From contig OX638134.1 in NCBI GenBank assembly GCA_951804985.1, positions 3,720,001 to 3,784,000 on the forward strand: a stretch of 64,000 nt of DNA. Reading direction: 5' to 3'. Below are positions 22,601 through 30,445 of this stretch, piece after piece (position 1 is the stretch's first letter; each line of letters opens with the position of its first letter). The notes below the pieces were generated by a model, which saw only the letters and a program-made list of their open reading frames with translations, was not told the DNA's origin and did no database searches. Position numbers and translations under genes: made by a program. The DNA comes from Dryomyza anilis (lineage: Eukaryota > Arthropoda > Insecta > Diptera > Dryomyzidae).

Positions 22601-25600
22601 TGCAATAAAAATTCGCGCGCACAATATAAGCATCTGGCTCAGTATGTCTGAAAAAAAAAAACATTTTTAGATTTATGGGTTCGAAAAGAAATTTTGGCAG
22701 CCGCCTCCTCGAGAATGAGCTCATTCATGTCGACAATGTGACGCGCCAAGAAGAATAAAAATTTGCTTTTGACTTATTGAAAATCATGTAATTTCTAAGA
22801 ATAAATTTTGGTTTTAAACAAAAATTATTAAATTTCTGTATTGAATATAATAAAAGTCAGTTTATTATATTCAAAATTTATTTAAAATTAATACAGACAT
22901 TAATTAAAAATATTTGTATTCACTTTAATAAATTTTACAAAAATGTCTACGCATTTCTAGAAAATGTTGTAATTTCCGTTGTGCATTTGTCAGACAATCT
23001 GTTAACCATCAATTTTTATGGCATACTCAAGAATTCTGCACGTAAAATCAAACTAATCGAACCAAAAGGGCATATACAACGAAATATATAGGTCACGTTA
23101 CACCTATTTTTGGGCGAAGTGACTCCAAACAAATCGTTTGTCCGTCACACGATTCGATTTATGTTATAAAACCGAAGAAAGGGGCATATGAAACGAAACA
23201 TAAAGTTGACATTATGCCAATTTTAAACGTAAAATCAAACTAATCGAACCAAAAGCGCATATAAAACGAAATATATAGATTAAGTTACACCCATTTTTGG
23301 GCGAAGTGACTCCAAACAACGGTTGTTAGTCACACGATTCGATTTATGTTATAAAACCGAATAAAAGGGCCTACAAAACGAAACTTAAAGTTTTCACTAT
23401 GCCAATTTGAAACGTAAAATCAAACTAATCGAACCAAAAGGGCATATAAAACGAAATATATAGGTTACGTTACACGTATTTTTGAGCGAGGTGATTCCAA
23501 ACTAAGCGTTTCTCAGTCACACGATTCGATTTATGTTATAAAACCGCAGAAAAGGGCCTATAAAACGAAACATAAAGTTGACATTATGCCAAATTTTAGA
23601 CAAAGTGACTCAAAACAACTGACAATTTCAGTCATACGACTTATTTTTATTTTGGAAAGCCATCAATACCAGTTTATAGTAGTTCTTATTAATTCTAACA
23701 AAGGCATTTTCTTTTGTTAATTTGTTTTTATTGATTTTCTATTCATTATGCCTCAAAAGATTTGGGAAATTTATAGAAAATCATTACAAAAGTAAACAAT
23801 ATACACGGTAAAGCTTTTTAGAAGCTTATAGCGCCCGAAAAACTGGTACACAAACGGCTTTTCTTTCGATTTTCATTCGTATTATTAAACAGAAAATTAG
23901 CTATCAGCGCTGTGACGAAAGCTGCTCTCACTTGAATTATTTAACTTTTATAAAGAAATTGTATTAAATGCATTTCTAAAGATTGACTTACTTTTTTGAT
24001 TGTTTTGTGTTTCGATTATATTTAATTGTTTGATATGCTTCATAAATAATAATCACTTGATTTAGAAATATTTAAAGATATATTTAAATTTCTAATCTTC
24101 CAATTTTCACTTTTTCTACCGACAATATTCATTTTTCTTCATACCATTATTAAAATATTTTCATTATTAAAATAATTTCATTATTTTAATAAATATATTA
24201 GTTTTTTCAAAATATTATTTTACTTTTAAGTAGCGCATATTCAATTTTAAATCTATTCTTATACTTTTAAATACTTCATATTAATTTTAAATTTTTTTTA
24301 ACTTTTTAATATTTCTTATATTTAATTCTTAAAATTTGTATCTTTAATATTTTATTGATTTTAAAAATTTTCCATTTTCAATGCACTCACTTGATTTGGC
24401 GATACCATTTCTACGGCAACGTTTACTTTAACACTGAGCTCATTTTTTAAAGACGCATTAATTTTTATACCGACGCTGACCTTTACTAAAACTGTGGGGG
24501 CCAAATAGAACCTACCACCTTCCTCTACTTATAGCTGTGAGGGTACGTTAACTAATTACATTTAAGTGACAGCAATTTTGAAATGTCGATTTGTGCAATT
24601 TTCCCTGCAACCAATACAAACAACAGACCTAACACAAGGCACCCCAAGACCCCCAGACAATACGATTTAAATATATATAGAACATTTATGCATTTTAAAG
24701 TAGATACCATTCATGAATGTTAAACTAACATGTGGAATATTTAACGATACTTTAATTAGTAACTAGAATGATATATACAGCAATATATGCAAATTTGTAT
24801 TAAGAAATTAAAATACTGCAAATTTATAGGGACATTTTATTCATTGAGTTATTTTGTATATTTATATGGAGGGAACTAAAAATAGATGCTGTCATCTGAT
24901 ATTACGTTTAAATAGAAAAATTCAATATAGGAAGTTTGACAAAATTCGAGTAAGATCAGAAATTTACATTTGATCGAAATGGATATTTTTGAATACAAAA
25001 ATCTAATCTTTATTTGAATGATTTGCAATCGAAAGTTCGTATTTTGTTGGACTGAAAAATCGAATTCTGGAAATACAGAAAACAAATTCGAACGCATTTC
25101 AATTCAATATCTGTAGACAGCTGAATTCTTCACTTTTTATTTATCGGAAAAATCTTAAGAAAATTTCGATATGTCTCATTGGGAAGTTTTACAATTTTCG
25201 GTCAAGTTCTGACATTCACTTTCGATCAAAATTAATATTTTAGAAAATAAAGAGGAATTGAATTTGCACAGCATTTATCGAAATGTGTTCTGAAGTTCAC
25301 TTTTATTCTAAATTCATATATTTGACAAGAAATATTGAATTGAAATCATTCTAACAAATATGAACGGTTTCAATAGAAAAATGTGAATTTTTTATCGATA
25401 AAACGTATTGAAAAACGTTTAAAGAATACAAATTCTCTCGAATTGAAATTTGAATTCGGTTTCGAAAAATATTAAAAAATGTTGATATGTTTTATAGGAA
25501 GTGTGACAATAATCGAATAGTTCTCAAATTCACTTAACATCGAAATAGGATTGAATTCTTTCAGCATTTATCGGGCATATTAACTTTCGATCAAAATTCA

Positions 25601-26972
25601 AATATTTGACAAAAAATTAGAATAGATATCGTTCCACACAACTTGATTGCTTGGAATTCGAAAAATGGAAATTACTGAAAACGAAATTATTGATCAGGAA
25701 AAGAAATTCAATCCAATTGGAATATAAATTCGACTTGAAGATGCCCGATTATATTTATCGGAAAATCCTAAACGGAAAGTTAGTATAGAAACAAATTTCT
25801 AACATTTTTCAGGAATATTTCATGGATATTTCCGGAAAACGCTTAGATAAATGGAAGTTTGAAGCGTATAAGAGCTTTTTAAATTATTCCGAGTAGAAAT
25901 TGCATAGGGTGATGGTGGAATACTGACCATTGAATTTTGGTCCTTGTCATAATCCAATCAATAACATGATGAACATGATCTGGGCATGATCATGTCTACT
26001 CTAATAGGGTAAATTTCGAAGACAGATTTTAAATATAGATTATCGTATATTTTTTGGGGAATATATTATGTGGCATATATATATTTTAGATCATTTTGAT
26101 TCAAATATAGTTCTAAACTTAAGTCGACCTAAAATTGCGGCTAGGGTAACATTTCAAATTGATTAGGAAGTATTTCAATAATCTTTAAAATATTTTTAAA
26201 ATATAAATTCTATATTTTCCTAATTTAAAAGAGCCCAATAATAAAATGGAGCGCTTAAAATACCCTTTTAATCATTGCTTACTTGCTCGTTCAGGTTCTC
26301 ACAGATTTCCGCACTCAGTCCGTTCATTTTACCAACGCCGTTATTATTTTCCGAGCCGCCACCTCCAACCACCGATGTCGTCTTATCCTCAAAATCGCGC
26401 AACAGTTTATTTTTGAAATTCTTCAAATTCTCCAATTTGAAACCGTTCGTATTTGTATTATTGGTTTTATTATTATTGTTAAATTTACTCGTCAACGTTT
26501 CGATATTAACAATTTTATCGTTCTCGTTATCGATTAATTTATTTTCAATATAAATTAATGAATTCGGACCGGATGGCACAATATCGTCCTCAAAATCGGC
26601 AGGATTCAAACTGAGAAAAGTTTCCTGATCAATGAGAATGGGCGGTTGTTTGCTGGCGTCGTACCCACCACCAAAACTATAGCCGTTGGTGAGTGCGTTA
26701 TGTGTGGGCGTTGTATTAAAATTTAGATTTAGATCTTCTAAACTTTCCGTAGAACGATTAAGACTAGATTGTTTATCAGTGAATTTATGTTTGTTGTATT
26801 TTTGATTTGAGTATTGATTGTTATTGTTAAGAGTCACTTTGTTGTTGTTGTTATTATTCGATGTTGTTGTTGTTGGTGCTGGTGATGTAGGGCCGACAAA
26901 CTCAAATTGGCCAGCCCACATATCATAGGCTAGGTCAATGCTATCGGGCTGGCTGGCCGGTTCACTATTCAT
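7536..26972 (-). CDS. nuf: nuclear fallout (Rab11-FIP class II / arfophilin) orthologue, multi-exon
   Basis: This is a coiled-coil adaptor that, in Drosophila, binds Rab11 on recycling endosomes and is needed for furrow formation in early embryos. Coding exons read by hand on the minus strand: 26283-26972, 14890-14984, 14461-14595, 13118-13571, 12919-13046, 11977-12015, 7536-7664. All have GT/AG borders, and phases agree from 14984 down to the stop at 7536 (980 nt, giving 325 residues after the split codon). The N-terminal 230 codons are acidic and Asn-rich, with a distinct IDLAYDMWAGQFEFVGP segment near residue 10. The central exons are heptad-rich coiled coil (for example ELERLRSE, LEELHQELEEMRQ). 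The last exon ends in a FIP-type Rab11-binding domain (YIDTILLNIVENYP, then LLEVK). One exon of length 3n+1 is missing between the first and second listed exons, so the full protein exceeds 555 residues. The name rests on the RBD plus coiled-coil architecture, recalled from the family and not searched. Confidence 0.85.
7860..9470. repeat. T-rich degenerate minisatellite (TATTTTGGTATTTTTCGGAA-like) in the last nuf intron
   Basis: About 1.6 kb of variants of GGAATATTTTGGTATTTTT. Sub-blocks are duplicated: a stretch of roughly 135-155 bp with GGTATTACGAAAGATTTTGG-like content appears three times between about 8390 and 8760. It lies wholly in the 4.3-kb intron between the last exon and the micro-exon. 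Open frames across it (Phe/Tyr/Ile-rich or Lys-rich) are composition artefacts. Confidence 0.9.
9679..9990. mobile_element. MITE with TA target duplication (Tc1/mariner-like), 312 bp
   Basis: The left end reads GCTACGTTCCCGTGGTACTT, and the right end in reverse complement reads GCTGCGTTTCCGTGGTTTTT, giving terminal inverted repeats matching at about 15 of the first 17 bases. TA flanks both ends (9677-9678 and 9991-9992), the target duplication of the Tc1/mariner superfamily. No transposase frame is present. It sits in the same nuf intron as the T-rich array. Confidence 0.65.
10600..11035. repeat. Copy of a dispersed CTAGTAGAAATT / GGCTCATGATCAT repeat family, and AT-rich intron
   Basis: Around 10630-10740 are cagtagaaatt, a CTCATGATCAT block and CCTAATAGGACAAATTT. 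The same blocks in the same order recur at 25890-26020, 32190-32360, 33440-33590, 35020-35110 and 37430-37880. The rest of the stretch is featureless AT-rich intron. Confidence 0.45.
11040..11480. repeat. 19-bp minisatellite, reverse orientation (AATTTTTCACTAAAAATTC)
   Basis: Diverged tandem copies of AAAAATTCAATTTTTCACT, the reverse complement of the unit found at 13600-14440. Order decays after about 11340. It lies in the last large nuf intron, downstream of the micro-exon in transcription order. Confidence 0.85.
11977..12015 (-). CDS. nuf: nuf micro-exon, 39 nt
   Basis: Minus strand: acceptor TTGCAG ending at 12016, donor GTAATT starting at 11976. It encodes DSVDSATLASLSQ in phase 0 at both ends, so inclusion or skipping keeps the frame. 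It separates the main coiled coil from the Rab11-binding helix and could act as a flexible hinge. Codon usage and the perfect phase fit support it despite its size; alternative inclusion is possible but not shown. Confidence 0.8.
12110..12665. repeat. Degenerate AATCAATGATCA-type repeat in a nuf intron
   Basis: Short irregular tandem variants of ATCAATGATCAGTAATTATT and CAATTAAGTAACAATGATC fill the 0.9-kb intron between the micro-exon and the 128-nt exon. Repeated TGATCA palindromes are the common core. The 83-codon plus-strand frame here is a repeat artefact. Confidence 0.7.
12919..13046 (-). CDS. nuf: nuf coiled-coil exon, 128 nt
   Basis: Acceptor ATTACAG (AG at 13048-13047), donor GTAGGT at 12918. 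It enters with two bases that complete an ACG codon from the previous exon and exits in phase 0. It encodes LEEQNEELQAAVLTRG and continues to ELEEMSQAQ, heptad-rich coiled coil. Confidence 0.9.
13118..13571 (-). CDS. nuf: nuf main coiled-coil exon, 454 nt
   Basis: Acceptor TCTTTCAG (AG at 13573-13572), donor GTAAGT at 13117. It enters in phase 0 with SELRSEERLAEEQKRHREL and exits with one base. The 151 codons are a continuous charged coiled coil (ELLARVEREAA, EKLELARDQIATLQQDL, ELSKELERLRSE), broken near the end by GPALPTTSPET. The G+C-rich codons contrast sharply with the AT-rich introns. Confidence 0.93.
13600..14440. repeat. 19-bp minisatellite, forward orientation (TTGAATTTTTAGTGAAAAA)
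   Basis: About 40 diverged tandem copies fill almost the whole intron between the 454-nt and 135-nt nuf exons, starting within 30 bases of the acceptor and stopping about 25 bases short of the donor at 14460. Variants include TTGAACTTTTATTGAGAAA and AATTTTGGATGAAAA, themselves repeated in blocks, so sub-blocks were duplicated. Confidence 0.95.
14461..14595 (-). CDS. nuf: nuf coiled-coil exon, 135 nt
   Basis: Acceptor TTTATAG (AG at 14597-14596), donor GTACTT at 14460. Phase 0 in and out, 45 codons: LELLQRQVTDLADTQNIAED and on to ARYHMLEEQYRE. Typical coiled coil; joins directly to SELRSEER of the next exon. Confidence 0.9.
14890..14984 (-). CDS. nuf: nuf exon, 95 nt, start of the coiled coil
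   Basis: Acceptor GGTTACAG (AG at 14986-14985), donor GTTAGT at 14889. It needs one base from the previous exon, then reads VKRCDQMYLKRSMDHVVDD followed by LLIDLRDLKSSC, and exits in phase 0. An internal ATG at 14962 (MYLKRSMDH) could start a shorter isoform if a promoter immediately upstream is used. The frame stays open upstream into a CAACAA-rich stretch, but with no in-frame ATG there. Confidence 0.82.
14985..15200 (-). other. CAACAA-rich leader-like sequence with a short upstream ORF
   Basis: On the minus strand this stretch is rich in CAACAACAAG, ACGACGACAACG and CACCGCCCACAC, the composition of Drosophila 5' UTRs. It holds a 48-codon upstream frame starting MFSTCLHHSN, rich in Thr, that ends about 20 bases before the 95-nt nuf exon and in another frame. 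It may be the 5' UTR of a short nuf isoform, or simply intron. Confidence 0.35.
15487..15540 (-). promoter_or_regulatory. Candidate internal nuf promoter (TATA-like plus Inr)
   Basis: Minus strand TATATATTTGAGG followed, 35 bases on, by an Inr match ATCAGTGTC. Downstream is a GC-richer stretch with a CTCTCTCTTTCAC motif, then the CAACAA-rich leader-like sequence and the 95-nt exon. It would produce a Nuf lacking the 230-residue N-terminal region. Inferred from motifs only. Confidence 0.3.
15930..16498. repeat. 19-bp minisatellite, forward orientation
   Basis: About 28 diverged copies of TCGAATTTTTAGTGAAAAA; this block favours TCGAA over TTGAA, unlike the 13600 block. It ends exactly where the foldback element at 16500 begins, so that element appears to have inserted in or at the edge of the array. 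Confidence 0.93.
16500..16814. mobile_element. Foldback/MITE element with long inverted arms and an HTH-transposase fragment in the loop
   Basis: Both ends begin AGGGTTTTTCAA. The arms then run inward as inverted repeats of roughly 135-155 bp, sharing AGAGCGACAGGGACAGCAAA, CGCCATATTTCT and GTTTGCCATTTCATGATGG. The loop between the arms reads, from the ATG at 16634, MERYTSQQRVEIIKIYYRNS, which resembles the N-terminal helix-turn-helix (DUF4817-like) found in dipteran transposase-like proteins. The opposite arm repeats only the first few codons. So a partial transposase 5' end was duplicated head to head. Flanking target duplication could not be read because the flank is a minisatellite. Confidence 0.75.
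16815..20108. other. AT-rich nuf intron without recognised gene
   Basis: No exon that fits nuf phase on both sides was found. Points of note: a GC-richer island at 18440-18780 (candidate alternative first exon listed separately), and several repeats of a GCAGCAAACAT(CA)TATTATTG-like phrase at 19020-19070, 19190, 19430 and 19740 (the phrase TGCAGCAAACAT recurs), suggesting an old degenerate tandem duplication. Confidence 0.4.
18457..18600 (-). other. Candidate alternative first exon of nuf
   Basis: Minus strand: a GC-rich stretch ends in a consensus donor, CAGTT followed by GTAAGTGAG (GT at 18456-18455). An open frame from ATG at about 18577 (MLTKELTKYYRMYI) reaches the donor with one base left over, which is the phase the 95-nt exon at 14984 requires. 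The predicted residues (Trp/Gly/Cys-rich) are not obviously protein-like, and phase agreement alone has a one-in-three chance. It could equally be an unrelated island. Confidence 0.2.
20110..20411 (-). mobile_element. tRNA-derived SINE, copy 1
   Basis: On the minus strand the element starts with a tRNA-like head (20337-20411) carrying a pol III A box TAGCTCAGTGG (20391-20401) and B box GGTTCAAGCC (20348-20357). The body follows (CTCACCCGCCGTTCGGATTC, AATAAACTGTAGGTCC, GAGCTCGGCCGAAG) and ends in GTGCCAAAACTATTG. A second copy with the same order is at 43079-43416. The body and tail resemble 3' ends of fly LINEs as I remember them, which would fit the usual SINE-LINE tail sharing, unverified. 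Confidence 0.88.
20412..21655. other. AT-rich nuf intron, no gene seen
   Basis: Long T-rich tracts to about 21150, then a more complex stretch (21170-21600) without a frame or splice-site pair I can defend. Phe/Ile-rich open frames near 20620 are composition artefacts. Confidence 0.4.
21656..22425. repeat. 19-bp minisatellite, forward orientation, most homogeneous block
   Basis: Around 40 copies of TTGAATTTTTAGTGAAAAA; from about 21800 to 22060 successive units are virtually identical. A sub-block of about 120 bp (TGATAAATTGCATTTTTAGTG and following) is directly repeated at 22140 and 22235. It lies in the large nuf intron. Confidence 0.96.
22685..22760. other. GC-richer island, possible coding relic
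   Basis: On the minus strand an open stretch reads ARHIVDMNELILEEAAAKIS, helix-like and of high coding character against an AT-rich background. I see no adjacent AG acceptor or GT donor, and cannot fit it to the phase of the nuf exons. It could be a fragment of a decayed gene or a conserved non-coding element. Confidence 0.2.
23041..23640. repeat. Three tandem copies of a ~187-bp repeat
   Basis: The phrase CGTAAAATCAAACTAATCGA starts at 23041, 23228 and 23413. Shared blocks include GGGCGAAGTGACTCCAAAC, CACACGATTCGATTTATG and ATAAAACCGA. Within each unit the two halves (GGGCATATxAAACGAAA...) are themselves similar, so the 187-bp unit probably arose from an older duplication of about 90 bp. 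A truncated half copy ends near 23640. Confidence 0.9.
23641..26282. other. nuf intron adjacent to exon 26283-26972
   Basis: AT-rich. From about 24890 to 25900 the sequence is built from loosely similar short phrases (GAATTCGAAAA, TCGATCAAAATT, TTATCGGAAAA) in no fixed period, suggesting very old repeats. A copy of the CTAGTAGAAATT/CATGATCAT family lies at about 25890-26020. A candidate promoter is listed at 24391-24470. The exon missing by phase is expected here or in 15000-23600 but was not found. Confidence 0.4.
24391..24470 (-). promoter_or_regulatory. Candidate alternative promoter with TATA, Inr and downstream splice donor
   Basis: Minus strand: TATAAAA (24469-24463), an Inr match TCAGTG with A at 24435, and 44 bases on a good splice donor CAA/GTGAGT (GT at 24390-24389). 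This would make a short first exon whose only ATG gives MVSPNQ. Joining to the 95-nt nuf exon would not preserve that frame, so it could only supply a leader. Motif-based inference. Confidence 0.25.
26283..26972 (-). CDS. nuf: nuf N-terminal coding exon, 230 codons
   Basis: Start ATG at 26972 (MNSEPASQPDSIDLAYDMWA); the frame is open further upstream only to a TAA just before 27020, with no earlier ATG, and an A at -3 supports this start. It ends in a donor CAA/GTAAGC (GT at 26282-26281) in phase 0 after ENLNEQ. Features: acidic segments (LNPADFEDDIVPSGPN), several Asn runs coded by AAC/AAT, a poly-Gly tract near residue 204 (GGGGSENNNG). No membrane segment or signal peptide. The Asn/Gly tracts are expected to vary in length among flies. 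No EF-hand is visible, unlike vertebrate FIP3. Confidence 0.85.
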
Positions 26973-27024
26973 GATTCGTTGTTTTCTTTGTGGGAGTTTG
27001 GAGTATTTTTTGACTGGCACTTAG

Positions 27025-29635
27025 GTTTTTTTTTAAATATTTTTTATGAATTTTTTGCACTATTTACAGGAACATGTTGCAGAGTTTAACAAATAAAATT
27101 GTTTGAATTACAATTTAGTTTGTTGAATTTATAAATACTGTAGTTGAAATGAGATTTTTTTGTTAAAATGTAAAGTAACTTGGTTGAAATGACAAATAAA
27201 GTGTTTGTTTTGACAATGTAATTGGTAGAATTAAAAAATATTTTTAATTTTTAATTTTTCATTTTCATTTTTTTATTTGAATTAATTTTTGTTATTTAAA
27301 TTGATAGAAAATACGTATTTTATATTATAATATTTATTTTACATATTTTTATTTTGTTTATAAATACTTTTTTTGCACTATTTAGAGAAACAAATTGCAG
27401 CGTATCACAAATAAATTTGTCGGAATAACAATATCATTTGTTAATTTTACAATTACTTTAGTTGAAATGCGATTTTTTGTTAAAATATGAAACAACTGGG
27501 TTGAAATGGCAATTAACGTAATTTATTTCACAGTTTAAGTTGTTAAATTAAAATAGTTTTATATATTGAAGTATTTTATACATTTCTTTATTCAATTAGT
27601 GGTAAATTAAACCTTAGCGAATTTTTATTTTATTTTGTTTGGTTTTAATGTTTTATAATTTTTATTTATTTATTAATTTTTTGCAATTATTTATTTTCTT
27701 TCTTTCATTTATATTTTATTTATATTTCAAGTATTTTTAATTTTAAAGATATTTATTTCTGTTATTATTTTATTACCCTAACTTCAGCGCTTCTGTCTCT
27801 TGTCTTTGACGTAAACCCAACAATAGACGGCTTCTCAACAAAGAGAAATAATCTTCGTTACGCCTCTGTTGCTGTCAACTATTTCGTTTGTTATCTCAAC
27901 AACTAAATTTTTTCACTGCAACTGTGGCGTATTAGCTAATTAATGTAAGCTCTCTGCTTCGGTGCATACGTTGTGACTTTGAGGTACACGTGATTTTCTC
28001 AATTACTGTTACGATATGTACCAGTGTTGCCAACATAACTGCTACACAAGAAGGATGCACCACAAATGTTTGTCACAATTTGTCACAAGAAACAAACAAA
28101 TATAATAATTACTAATAATATAATAAAAATAAGTAAAAGAAAAACTCATATTCACAAATTTCAGTGAAAGTTAACATCAAATGTGAGCGCGACCACCATG
28201 GCGCATAAAATTAAATTAATTTATGAGCCAGACTGGAGTATGTCGAAGTGCCGTTGTGTGGTAGTACGGAAAAGTCAAAGACTAATTAAGAAAAACCATG
28301 CTGTTGGAAAAACTTTATATATTATAGTTGAAATGTTTTAAAAATTATGATTTATAGCAATTATTTATAATTTGAGAGGTTAGTTTTTAAATTAAAAACT
28401 CGATTTTTTAAAATAAAATGCTGAAGTTTTGAATAAGAACGATCTAAGTTCAATACTGCTATTAACCCATTGTAAAAAAAGGTTTTCCAAATGAATTCAA
28501 ATTATTCCATTTTAAAAAAATTAAGTATTTCAGTTTGGAAAATAGTTCTTATACTGAACAAGAACGATCTAAGTTCAATACTGATATTCTATATTCTGAT
28601 ATTCTTCTATAGAAAAAAAAAATCATTCAGATACATGGGACTGTAAATTTTCATAAAAAATTCGAACGAAATTGAATCAAAATTTAAAACATGTCCCATA
28701 CTAAAATTTCAAAAGAATCTTTTTTCAACCCTAACGTGATTTGTCATTTAAATTTAGTTTTAATTAAATTTTATAGCACTTGATAGAACTCAAAATTGAA
28801 AGAATTCAATGTAAAACTGTAAACTCAATTGAGGTTCCAAGTTCGTCGCATCATTTAAATGAACATTGTACAAAAAAAGAATATTTCGCATTCAACTAAT
28901 TGAGTAGATTTGTCAAATTGATAATTTTTTGCTGATTCAGTGCTGACGACTCTTGACAACTACCTACTACTCATCATCATCATCATGATCATCAGCAATA
29001 TATCTTTGTTGTGTGCTTTTTCATATTTAAATATTTGAATTTATTTCTTTTTTTTCCTCTTTTATTTGCCGCTGCCTTGTAGAATTGAAGAATTTTGAAT
29101 TTATGCAACAGATGTGCGCCACATTTTCTTGAATCATCAATTAAAATGGCCGCATTTCTTTGTATAATTTTATTTGATCAACAAAAGCGATGAAATCATT
29201 TTAATTATTGAAAAATTTATAGCAAATTTGATGTGTGTTCATTGGTGCCAATTTAGTATTTTTTTGATATACAAAATTTTAAGAAAACTTTTGAAAAAAT
29301 TTAGCTGCATTTTATGTTTTTTTTTTTGTTTGACTTCAGACCACATTTTTCTTTGGGAATATACGAAATTTAAGAATCATGCAGTTGAACTCAACTTCAA
29401 CTTTAAATGATGAACTTAGTAAGATAAACTCTGCGTTGGTTGCACAAGATGAGCCTCAAAGAATTGCGGAAGAGCTCACCGAATGAACAAACGAACGCCA
29501 GCAGGCATGACATGGAGCCATTAAATAATATTTTGAATGTATTATGTCTTTAGAGTCAGGGCAATTGTTTGATTATCTTTTATTTAAATTGTTTTTGTAA
29601 AGGCTTCTTTATAAAGAAATCGACACGAAATTTAA
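27025..29635. other. Upstream flank or first intron of nuf, no gene seen
   Basis: Two similar ~300-bp segments follow each other (about 27050-27240 and 27365-27560): both contain ATTTxCAGxxACAxxTTGCAG, ACAAATAAA, GTTGAAATGxGATTTTTTGTTAAAATxTGAA and GGTTGAAATG, an old tandem duplication. A 24-bp phrase AAGAACGATCTAAGTTCAAT is directly repeated at 28435 and 28560. An (ATC)n tract lies at 28972-28993. The 29174-29410 open frame shows no domain and is not called. Confidence 0.5.
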
Positions 29636-29639
29636 AAGT

Positions 29640-30445
29640 TACTTAAAAACTTTTCTTAAAATTCAATAAAATGTTCACTAAAAATTCAAATTTTCACTAA
29701 AAATTCAATTTTCACTAAAAATTCGATTTTTACTAAATTAAATTTTTAGTGAAAATTTGAATTTTTTTTTTACTAAAAATTCAATTTTTCATTAAAAATT
29801 CAATTTTTCATTAAAAATTCAATTTTTCACTAAAAATTCAATTTTTCACTAAAAATTCAATTTTTCACTAAAAATTCAAATTTTCACTAAAAATTCAATT
29901 TTTCACTAAAAATTCAAATTTTCACTAAAAATTCAATTTTTCACTAAAAATTCAAATTTTCACTAAAAATTAAATTTTTCACTCAAAATTCAATTTTTCA
30001 CTAAAAATTTAATTTTCAATAAAAATTTAATTTTTCACTAAAAATTCCATTTTTCACTAAAAATTCAATTTTTCACTAAAAATTCAATTTTTCACTAAAA
30101 ATTCAAATTTTCACTAAAAATTCAAATTTTCACTAAAAATTCAAATTTTCACTAAAAATTCAAATTTTCACTAAAAATTCAAATTTTCACTAAAAATTCA
30201 ATTTTTCACTAAAAATTCAATTTTTCACTAAAAATTCAATTTTTCACTAAAAATTAAATTTTTCACTAAAAATTCAAATATTCACTAAAAATTCAATTTT
30301 TCACTAAAAATTCAATTTTTCACTAAAAATTCAATTTTTCACTAAAAATTCAATTTTTCACTAAAAATTCAATTTTTCACTAAAAATTCAATTTTTCACT
30401 AAAAAATTTAATTTTTCACTAAAAATTCAATTTTTCACTAAATAA
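29640..30445. repeat. 19-bp minisatellite, reverse orientation
   Basis: About 42 copies of AATTTTTCACTAAAAATTC, the reverse complement of the 21656-22425 block. Short variants (TCAAATTTTCACTAAAAA, one base shorter) form an almost perfect run from about 30090 to 30190. It faces the 21.7-kb array across the N-terminal nuf exon. Confidence 0.96.

Noticed and set aside
26275..26553. Plus-strand Leu/Phe-rich frames
   Set aside because: Antisense of the Asn-rich N-terminal nuf exon.
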